In this document: positions 6,460-11,450 of the stretch, one piece after another
How positions within the stretch are numbered: the stretch's first letter is position 1
Layout of the letters: each line of letters opens with the position of its first letter
Origin: CAZKTF01 sp964555565
GTDB taxonomy: Bacteria > Planctomycetota > JAJSAM01 > JAKLKS01
Direction: 5' to 3'
Length of the DNA stretch: 11,450 nucleotides
Assembly: GCA_964555565.1 (NCBI GenBank)
Contig: CAZKTF010000109.1
Coordinates: forward strand, 1-11,450
Position numbers and translations under genes: made by a program
The notes under the pieces: model-generated
The model's database searches: none
Told to the model about the DNA's origin: nothing
The model's input: the letters and a program-made list of their open reading frames with translations, nothing else

Positions 6460-6924
6460 TCATGCCCTCACCGCCGCCAGCACCGCCCTGGCGTGGCCGA
6501 TCGGGTTGACCCTCGGCCAGGCCCGGGCGACCCGGCCCGTGGCGTCGAGGAGGAACGTGCACCGGGTCATCCCCTCGTACTTCAGCCCGAGGAGGCTCTT
6601 TCGCCCCCACGCCCCCCAGAGCCGCAGCGTCCCCTTCCCCTCGTCGGAGAGGAGCGGGTAGGGGAACCTCCGCCGGGCAGCCCACTTCCGGTGGGTCCCG
6701 GGGGGGTCGGCGCTCACGCCGAGGACCTCGGCGCCGGCCGCGCGGAACTCCGCGTAGAGGTCGCGGAATCCGCACGCCTCCAGGGTTCAGCCCGGGGTCG
6801 CGTCCCTCGGGAAGAAGAAGACGACGACCTGCCGGCCGCGGAGGTCGGCCAGGTCCACGACCCGCCCGTTCCCCGAGGGGAGCCGGAGCCCCGGGGCCAT
6901 CGCACCCTCCACCGGCATCGGCAT
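6460..6924 (-). CDS. bcp: Selenocysteine-containing peroxiredoxin (Bcp/PrxQ type), in-frame TGA at 6787-6789
   Basis: Bcp/PrxQ peroxiredoxins reduce hydrogen and alkyl peroxides in the cytoplasm. The frame from ATG at 6924 (GGAGGGGAG just upstream) to the stop at 6460 gives 154 codons, essentially the size of E. coli Bcp, with one internal TGA at codon 46. The residues on either side are the family active site, FFPRDATPG-[TGA]-TLEACGFRD, so the TGA replaces the peroxidatic Cys of the TPGCT motif. Thr43, the resolving Cys51 and later motifs (GVSADPP, PLLSDEGKG, TRCTFLLD) are all intact. No frame change is needed. Insertion of selenocysteine is therefore the best reading, supported by a hairpin right after the TGA. 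Alternatives are a recent nonsense mutation or a sequencing error (TGC to TGA). It diverges from the pseudouridine synthase gene across 54 bases. Standard callers would report only fragments. Confidence 0.88.
6757..6780 (-). promoter_or_regulatory. Candidate bacterial SECIS hairpin of bcp
   Basis: Beginning 6 bases after the TGA, the coding strand can fold as GAGG (6777-6780) with CCTC (6757-6760), then after a small internal loop GCGG (6770-6773) with CCGC (6763-6766) around ATT. The apical loop is 17 bases from the TGA, inside the 16-37 base range described for bacterial SECIS elements; if the closing G-C opens, a G sits at the loop start. A second hairpin, CGCGG-AGTT-CCGCG, lies further down with its loop 37 bases away. 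The fold was found by eye. Confidence 0.5.
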
Positions 6925-6966
6925 GGTCTCCCCTCCGTGCGGCGGGGCCGCGACAGGGCGCGAAGG

Positions 6967-6972
6967 TACGAT
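6967..6972 (+). promoter_or_regulatory. Possible -10 box TACGAT of the pseudouridine synthase operon
   Basis: TACGAT fits the TAnnnT form of a -10 box and is only 6 bases ahead of the GTG at 6979, where transcription would start at or near the first codon. This would be a leaderless message and would explain why no Shine-Dalgarno precedes that GTG. No good -35 box is seen. Confidence 0.35.
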
Positions 6973-6978
6973 CCCCGG

Positions 6979-7806
6979 GTGCCCCCGCGAAGGATCCGCC
7001 CCGGCGTGCTCCCGCTCCCCCGGGCCATCGCGCGGGCCGGCGCGGCGACGCGCTCCGCGGCCGCCCGGCTCGTGGCCGAGGGCCGCGTCCGGGTGAACGG
7101 GCGCCCGGCCCGCGACCCCGCGCTGCGGGTGGACCCGTTCCGGGACCGCGTCGAGGTGGACGGCAGCCCGCTGGGGCCGCCCCCGGCCCCGGGGGAGGCC
7201 CCTGTCCTGGCCCTGAACAAGCCGCGGGGCGTGCTCGTGACGCGCTCCGACCCGGAGGGGCGGCCCACGGTCTACGACCTCCTCCCGCGGGACCGCGGGC
7301 TGCTGCGGTGCGTGGGGAGGCTCGACCGCGCGAGCGCGGGCCTCCTCCTCGCTACCACGGACACGCTCCTCGCGGCGGCGCTCGAGGACCCGCGGCGGGG
7401 GGTCCTGCGCCTGTACCGGGTGAAGTTGCGCCCGCGCCTGCGGGAGGAGGACGGCGCGCGCCTGGCGGCCGGGGTCGCTCTGGAGGGCCGCCCCGCCCGC
7501 CCGGCGCGGGTCGAGGTGGAGTCGCACGGGCCCCGCTCCTCCTGGGTGCGGGTGGGGCTCCTCGAGGGACGCAACCGCGAGATCCGGCGCACCTGCGAGA
7601 CCCTGGGCTACGAGGTGGAGCACCTCGTGCGGCTGGCCTACGGCCCCGTGGCCCTGGGGGACCTGGCCCCCGGGGCGCACCGTCTCCTCTCCCCCGCCGA
7701 GGCGGCCGCGCTGCGCCGCGCGGCCGGGGCGGGGGCGCCCCCCCGGGCCGGAATCCGGGCGAACCGGCGGCGCGGAGGAGCGTCTAACACGGACAGGGGC
7801 GGGTAG
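6979..7806 (+). CDS. RsuA/RluB-family rRNA pseudouridine synthase
   Basis: Members of this family convert a specific uridine in 16S or 23S rRNA to pseudouridine. An S4 RNA-binding domain occupies about residues 10-58 (LPRAIARAGAATRSAAARLV, EGRVRVNGR). The catalytic domain starts at LALNKPRGVLVT. The catalytic Asp116 lies in GRLDRASAGLLLATTD, and the RsuA-type end motif EGRNREIRRTCETLGYEVEHLVRLAYGP follows, with LGDLAPG after it. The 275-aa length fits RluB/RluE/RsuA; the sequence does not decide which rRNA site. The longest plausible start is GTG at 6979. A GTG at 7006 would give MLPLPRAIARAG, closer to family N-termini. The frame is open further upstream to 6493, but that part lies across bcp and is not coding. 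The last 30 residues are Arg/Ala/Gly-rich. The next gene follows after 26 bases. Confidence 0.95.
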   Translation: MPPRRIRPGVLPLPRAIARAGAATRSAAARLVAEGRVRVNGRPARDPALRVDPFRDRVEVDGSPLGPPPAPGEAPVLALNKPRGVLVTRSDPEGRPTVYDLLPRDRGLLRCVGRLDRASAGLLLATTDTLLAAALEDPRRGVLRLYRVKLRPRLREEDGARLAAGVALEGRPARPARVEVESHGPRSSWVRVGLLEGRNREIRRTCETLGYEVEHLVRLAYGPVALGDLAPGAHRLLSPAEAAALRRAAGAGAPPRAGIRANRRRGGASNTDRGG

Positions 7807-7832
7807 GATCCATGGGGAGAGGAGGACGCACG

Positions 7833-8534
7833 ATGGCACCGGGCCTCCGCGCGACCGCGCTGGCGGCGCTCGCGGCGCTGGCGTTCCTCCCCGTGCCGCC
7901 ATCGGGCGCGGCCGACGGGGACCTCCCCCCGCTCGACTACCAGGCCTACTGGGCCTCGGTGCCCGAGACCCGCGCCCTGTCGAAGGCGGGGCTGGACGCG
8001 GTCTCGAAGCTCCACGACCTCATGACCGCCCTCGTGGACTCCGAGAAGGACGAGAAGAAGTCCCACGCGATCCGGGCCGACGTGAAGGGGCTCCTCGAGG
8101 ACTACCGGGCGGGGAAGGTCCGGATGATCGCGCTCGTGGACAAGGCCCTGAAGACCCCCGCCCCCACGATGACCGACCTGCAGATCCTCCAGAAGCTCCG
8201 GGACACGGACCTCCTGGACCTGCACTGGCGGGAGGCCTACTTCAAGAACTGCATCCGGGACGTCTCGGAGCGGCTCCGGATCCCGATGGTCCTCTCCCCC
8301 AAGGTGGTCCAGCTCAACACCGTCTCCGCCGACTTCGACCGCTCCTCGGCGGCGGGCGTCCTCCGGTGGCTCTGCGAGGGGTTCGACCTCCAGTACCTGG
8401 TCCACAACGGGCAGGTCCTGCTGACCAAGAAGCTCGACCGCAGCGACGAGCGCTTCCAGGACTACCTGAAGAAGCACCCCGACTGGAAGTACTGGCTCCC
8501 GGAGCCCCTGCCCAAGGCGGAGGAGCAGGAGTGA
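7833..8534 (+). CDS. Secreted protein with STN (secretin/TonB short N-terminal)-like domain
   Basis: A 233-aa exported protein. Residues 1-27 form a signal peptide (Arg6, an Ala/Leu core, then PPSGAA). Residues 40-130 are predicted helical and charged. Residues 135-200 look like an STN/secretin N0-type fold: CIRDVSERLRIPMVLSPKVV, then VSADFDRSSAAGVLRWLC and a final FDLQYLVHNGQVLLTK strand pair. Such domains usually sit at the front of secretins or TonB receptors and make protein contacts in the periplasm; here it is at the end of a small stand-alone protein. The ATG at 7833 is preferred to the in-frame ATG at 7812 because GAGGAGG is 8 bases before it. The stop overlaps the next start by 3 bases. 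The role is unknown. Confidence 0.85.
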   Translation: MAPGLRATALAALAALAFLPVPPSGAADGDLPPLDYQAYWASVPETRALSKAGLDAVSKLHDLMTALVDSEKDEKKSHAIRADVKGLLEDYRAGKVRMIALVDKALKTPAPTMTDLQILQKLRDTDLLDLHWREAYFKNCIRDVSERLRIPMVLSPKVVQLNTVSADFDRSSAAGVLRWLCEGFDLQYLVHNGQVLLTKKLDRSDERFQDYLKKHPDWKYWLPEPLPKAEEQE

Positions 8535-9310
8535 ACGCCCCCGCCACTGCCGTCCGGCGTCCCGGGGCCCGCGGGGCCTTCCTCCTCGCGGCGGGGATCG
8601 CCGCCGGGTCCCTGCTCGGCGTCGCCGCCGCGGCCCCGCCGGAGGAGCCGAAGCGCGCCTCCATCGAGGACATGGACCTGGCGCTCCTCCAGCAGAGGCT
8701 GCTGCGCATCTACATCATCGAGAAGGAGTCGGGAATCAACGAGATGCGGCTCCTCCAGCAGAAGGTGGCGTCCCAGACGGTCTTCGACCCGACGAAGCAG
8801 ACCCTGACCGAGAAGCCCACCCCCGAGCAGATCGAGGACATCAAGAAGCGGCACAAGACCATCGTCCACTACCTGACCCTGGAGAAGTCGAACGCCATGG
8901 AGGCGATCCACATCGTGGACCGCGTCCTCGGGACCGAGGTCCACCTCCCGGGGGAGGGCCGGCCTGAGCGGAAGTTCCTGGAGCAGCGGATCGAGGTCTT
9001 CGAGATCCCCCGGAAGACGGACTTCAGGGAGGTGGCGCAGAAGGTGGGGGAGGTCCTGGGCTGCAAGGTCGAGACCGAGCTCCCCCCGCTGGAGACCTTC
9101 TTCATCACCACCTTCTACATGGAACGGAGCACCGGGGAGGCCCTCATCAAGCAGCTCTGCTCCCAGCTCCCGCTGACCTGGAAGTTCGAGGGGAAGACGC
9201 TCAAGTTCCGCCACGTGGACCTCCCCGAGGGCGGCTCGAAGGCCGACGAGCTGGACGAGGAGGAGAAGCGGGCCCTCGAGGAGCTGAAGAAGAAGGAGAA
9301 GGGTCGGTAG
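8531..9310 (+). CDS. Secreted protein with C-terminal STN-like domain
   Basis: A 259-aa protein. An N-terminal signal peptide (RRPGARGAFLLAAGIAAGS, ending near AAAAPP at 33-37) is followed by a long helical, probably coiled-coil part (44-132), a short linker, and an STN-like region at about 155-229. That region has an IEVFEIPRKTDFREVAQKVG strand-helix, CKVETELPPLETFFITTFY, and RSTGEALIKQLC with the closing WKFEGKTLKF strands. The tail is highly charged (EEEKRALEELKKKEKG). Its GTG start overlaps the previous stop in GTGA behind GGAGGAGCAGGA, so the two proteins are coupled. They share the same architecture and may act as a pair in the periplasm; sequence similarity between them is low. The TAG stop shares two bases with a repeat. 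Confidence 0.85.
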   Translation: MNAPATAVRRPGARGAFLLAAGIAAGSLLGVAAAAPPEEPKRASIEDMDLALLQQRLLRIYIIEKESGINEMRLLQQKVASQTVFDPTKQTLTEKPTPEQIEDIKKRHKTIVHYLTLEKSNAMEAIHIVDRVLGTEVHLPGEGRPERKFLEQRIEVFEIPRKTDFREVAQKVGEVLGCKVETELPPLETFFITTFYMERSTGEALIKQLCSQLPLTWKFEGKTLKFRHVDLPEGGSKADELDEEEKRALEELKKKEKGR

Positions 9311-9411
9311 GGGTCAGACCTCGGGCGTTTGCAAACCGTGGTTTCCAATCCCTTGCGTCGCTCCCCAACGTTTGCAAACGACTGGGGTCTGACCCCTTAG
9401 CTCCTCAGCAC
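9309..9411 (+). repeat. 103-bp composite repeat, copy 2
   Basis: Matches 4219-4321 without gaps, with about 11 substitutions, and the first 28 bases are identical. It begins inside the TAG stop codon of the preceding gene (9308-9310). It contains CGTTTGCAAAC (9326-9336), the perfect palindrome CGTTTGCAAACG (9369-9380) and GGGGTCTGACCCC (9384-9396). Confidence 0.85.
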
Positions 9412-9415
9412 CCGC

Positions 9416-9532
9416 GTTTGCAAACGACTGGGGTCTGACCCCTCAGCTCCGCTCCTCCAAGGGGTCAGACCCCAGGCGCCGAGTGCGCTCAGCGTGCTGC
9501 GCCGCTCGCTGGCGCCTGAGGTCAGACCCCTA
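9416..9532 (+). repeat. 117-bp tandem repeat, unit 1
   Basis: Unit order: GTTTGCAAACGACT, GGGGTCTGACCCC (9430-9442), an 18-base spacer, then the 70-bp imperfect palindrome (9461-9530) and TA. The 70-mer runs from GGGGTCAGACCCCAGGCGCC to GGCGCCTGAGGTCAGACCCC; its two 20-base ends are inverted repeats with 18 matches. Inner GAG/CTC and CGC/GCG pairs extend the hairpin towards a 10-base loop. Confidence 0.9.
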
Positions 9533-9649
9533 GTTTGCAAACGACTGGGGTCTGACCCCTCAGCTCCGCTCCTCCAAGGGGTCAGACCCCAGGCGCCGAG
9601 TGCGCTCAGCGTGCTGCGCCGCTCGCTGGCGCCTGAGGTCAGACCCCTA
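9533..9649 (+). repeat. 117-bp tandem repeat, unit 2 (identical to unit 1)
   Basis: A copy of 9416-9532 with no difference that I can see. The 13-mers lie at 9547-9559 and 9578-9590, and the 70-mer at 9578-9647. Because 117 is a multiple of three, the duplication makes spurious open frames with a repeated 39-residue unit. Confidence 0.9.
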
Positions 9650-9762
9650 GTTTGCAAACGACCGGGGTCTGACCCCCTGTGTCGCCCCGCCAGGGGTCAG
9701 ACCCCAGGCGCCGAGTGCACTCGGCGTGCTGAGCCGCTCGCCGGCGCCTGAGGTCAGACCCC
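9650..9762 (+). repeat. 117-bp-type repeat, diverged third unit (113 bp)
   Basis: Same layout: GTTTGCAAACGACC, the 13-mer at 9664-9676, a different 16-base spacer, and the 70-mer at 9693-9762 with four changes from unit 1. Its last base touches the TAA stop codon of the sulfatase-fold gene (9763-9765, minus strand). The whole 452-base gap between the two convergent genes is thus filled by repeats and holds no gene. Confidence 0.85.
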
Positions 9763-11450
9763 TTACTTCCCGTAGCCCAGCCCCTCCAGCGCGCGGCGGG
9801 TGTCGGGATCGACCGGGCGCACGACGCGGCGGAGGGCCTCGCGCCGGAGACGGGCGAACTCCCGCTCCATGAAGTCGCGGAGGACTCTGGACGTGTCGGA
9901 GTCCGCGACGGGCCGCTCCCGGCCCACTCCCGCGTCCCCGTCGAGATCGAAGGCCTCGGTCCGCCGCTCCCCCCCCTTCCAGGACTCCATGCAGGCGAGA
10001 TCATGGTCGGGTCCGCCCACGGGGCCCGACCCGGGAACAGGCATGAAGATGGCGCGGGCCCCGACGGGACCGCTCTCGAGCTCGGCGAGGACGAAGCTGC
10101 TGGTGAAGTCCGTCTCCTCGCCGCCCAGCGGTCCCCTCAGGGTCCAGTGCCGACTCGGGGCCATCGAGCCGTCCGAGACGACCCTCGCCAGCTCGAGGAT
10201 CGTGGGCGCGACGTCCACGAGGGAAGCGAGCCCGTTGCACGTCCGCCCCGCCGGCACGCCGGGCCCGCGGAGGAGGAGCGGCACCCGCACCAGCTCCTCG
10301 TAGAGGCTCTGCCCGTGGGTCCAGCCGCCGTGCTCGTGGAACTCCTCCCCGTGGTCGCTCGTGACGACGAGCAGCGTCCGGTCGAGGGTCCCCGCCTTCC
10401 GGAGCCGCTCCACCGCGCGGCCGATCGCCGCGTCCGCGGCGCTCACCTCGCCTAGATAGTTGGCCCTCATCGTCGCGGCCTCCGCGGCCGGGACGTCGGG
10501 GAAGGAGTCGAAGGGGAGGATCCCCGAGGAGTGCGGCGGGTCCACCCGCGGCCGGCCCCCGTCAAAGGGCGGGGGCGGGGTGTAGGGGTAGTGGGGCTCG
10601 ATGAGGTGGCAGTAGGCGAAGGCGGGCCGGGCGTCCCCCTGCCGGAGGAGGAAGTCCACCCCGTCCCCGAGGATCCGGTCGGCGCCGAGGTCCACGCCGG
10701 GCCCGAAGGAGAAGGCCGCGCCGCCCGCGATCCGCAGCCGCACCTGCGCGAAGGCCTGGAGCAGCAGCGTCCCGCGCGCGAGCGGGGAGGGGTGGCGCCC
10801 GGAGAAGGACTCGAACCCCTGCCCGAACCCGAACTCCGGCGAGACGAAGGGGTTGTCGGAGAAGGCCGCGGTCCGCCACCCCGCCGCGCGGAGGACCTCG
10901 GCGAGGGTGACCGCCTCGCCCGGGAGGAGGGACTCGAAGTCCACCGCGCCGTGCTGGGACGGGTAGAGCCCCGTGAGGAGGCTCGCCGTGGAGGGCTTCG
11001 TCCAGGAGCAGGGGGCCCGGCAGCGCGTGAAGACCGCCGACTCCCGCGCGAGCGCGTCGAGGACCGGAGTGGCCGCGGCCCCCGGCGCCCCCGAGTATCC
11101 GACGGCGTCCGCGCGGAGCGTGTCCACGACGACGAGGAGGACGTCCGGCGGGCGGCCGCTCCCCCGGAACGCCGCCTCCGGGGCGGGGCCGTCGTCCGTC
11201 CCGGGGACGGCCAGCGCCAACGCGAAGGAGGCGAGGAGGGCCACGCCGCCGGCGGCGGCCGCGGCGCGGGGCCCCGGGACTCCGCGGCCCGTGAAGACCC
11301 GGCGGAGAACCCACCACGCGGCGCCTCCGAGGACGAGGATGGCCCCGTCCCCCGCGAGGGAGACCGGGTCGGTGAAGGCGGGGAGGAGGTAGTGGTTCGC
11401 CGCGAGGCCCGCCCCGGCGGCGGCCGCGCCGGCGAGGATCGCCGCGGCCG
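9763..11450 (-). CDS. Membrane-anchored sulfatase/alkaline-phosphatase superfamily hydrolase (partial, N-terminus beyond window)
   Basis: The frame is open from the right edge to the TAA at 9763 with no stop, so the start is outside the window. The first part is membrane helices: an Ala-rich segment, then NHYLLPAF, GAILVLGGAAWWVLRR, and VALLASFALALAV. Then comes a PF00884-type domain: PDVLLVVVDTLRAD (metal Asp), APCSWTKPSTASLLTGLYPSQHG, CHLIEPHYPYTPP, SDHGEEFHEHGGWTHG (metal Asp-His), and a LGYGK end like many sulfatases. Aligned to the C-x-P-x-R sulfatase motif through PST-ASLLTG, the nucleophile position is Thr (TKPST), not Cys or Ser. This speaks against a formylglycine-dependent sulfatase and for a phosphohydrolase, phosphotransferase or similar enzyme with its active domain outside the cytoplasm. 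The substrate is unknown. An in-frame GTG at 11244 could be called as the start, but the upstream helices continue. Confidence 0.9.
   Translation of the reverse strand, partial: AAAILAGAAAAGAGLAANHYLLPAFTDPVSLAGDGAILVLGGAAWWVLRRVFTGRGVPGPRAAAAAGGVALLASFALALAVPGTDDGPAPEAAFRGSGRPPDVLLVVVDTLRADAVGYSGAPGAAATPVLDALARESAVFTRCRAPCSWTKPSTASLLTGLYPSQHGAVDFESLLPGEAVTLAEVLRAAGWRTAAFSDNPFVSPEFGFGQGFESFSGRHPSPLARGTLLLQAFAQVRLRIAGGAAFSFGPGVDLGADRILGDGVDFLLRQGDARPAFAYCHLIEPHYPYTPPPPFDGGRPRVDPPHSSGILPFDSFPDVPAAEAATMRANYLGEVSAADAAIGRAVERLRKAGTLDRTLLVVTSDHGEEFHEHGGWTHGQSLYEELVRVPLLLRGPGVPAGRTCNGLASLVDVAPTILELARVVSDGSMAPSRHWTLRGPLGGEETDFTSSFVLAELESGPVGARAIFMPVPGSGPVGGPDHDLACMESWKGGERRTEAFDLDGDAGVGRERPVADSDTSRVLRDFMEREFARLRREALRRVVRPVDPDTRRALEGLGYGK

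Noticed and set aside
6460..6924. bcp as a frameshifted or truncated pseudogene
   Set aside because: Both parts are in the same frame, the full family length and all motifs are present, and the only interruption is a TGA at the catalytic Cys. Selenocysteine explains this better.
6493..6978. N-terminal extension of the pseudouridine synthase
   Set aside because: The frame is open but lies antisense across bcp, gives an Arg/Pro/Gly-rich string, and precedes a normal S4-domain N-terminus.
9397..9657. Minus-strand open frame encoding a 39-residue tandem repeat
   Set aside because: It is made entirely of the palindromic intergenic repeats; the frame survives only because 117 is divisible by three. 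The other strand is open too, which is typical of symmetric GC-rich repeats.
9309..9762. CRISPR array
   Set aside because: Units are 117 bp and include the supposed spacers, the two units are identical throughout, and the palindromes are scattered in other gaps. There is no repeat-unique spacer pattern and no cas gene.

Overview
This is a very GC-rich, gene-dense bacterial window with short Shine-Dalgarno-led genes, frequent GTG starts and 1-4 base gene overlaps. Complex I genes, a thiC-type thiamin gene, seven-bladed WD40 proteins, DUF2203 and a membrane-anchored sulfatase-fold enzyme together suggest an uncultivated Gram-negative lineage such as Planctomycetota, Acidobacteriota or a former deltaproteobacterial group. 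The sequence alone does not settle which one.

Layout. (1) 1-1675, minus strand: the start of a nuo operon, nuoA-nuoB-nuoC, with nuoC running off the left edge; a recognisable promoter lies just upstream of nuoA. (2) 1676-1952: a divergent gap holding palindromic repeats. (3) 1953-4207, plus strand: a tightly packed trio of a multi-pass membrane protein, a zinc-ribbon membrane protein and a WD40 beta-propeller. (4) 4208-4455: a convergent gap made largely of repeats. (5) 4456-6924, minus strand: bcp, then DUF2203, then thiC, the last two overlapping by 4 bases. (6) 6979-9310, plus strand: an RsuA/RluB-type pseudouridine synthase and two secreted proteins, each with a secretin/TonB short N-terminal (STN)-like domain. 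(7) 9311-9762: a convergent gap filled end to end with repeats, including a perfect 117-bp tandem duplication. (8) 9763-11450, minus strand: a membrane-anchored alkaline-phosphatase/sulfatase-superfamily enzyme whose 5' end is outside the window.

Two things stand out. First, the peroxiredoxin gene bcp has an in-frame TGA exactly at the peroxidatic cysteine. The frame is intact on both sides, the resolving Cys is present, and a SECIS-like hairpin starts 6 bases after the TGA. This is best read as a selenocysteine-containing peroxiredoxin, which a standard gene caller would split or call a pseudogene. Second, a family of nested palindromes fills the intergenic spaces: a 70-bp imperfect hairpin bounded by 13-mers GGGGTC(T/A)GACCCC, plus the AT-rich palindrome CGTTTGCAAACG. 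In one gap they run from stop codon to stop codon. They behave like a REP/BIME-type element, but no mobilising transposase lies in this window.
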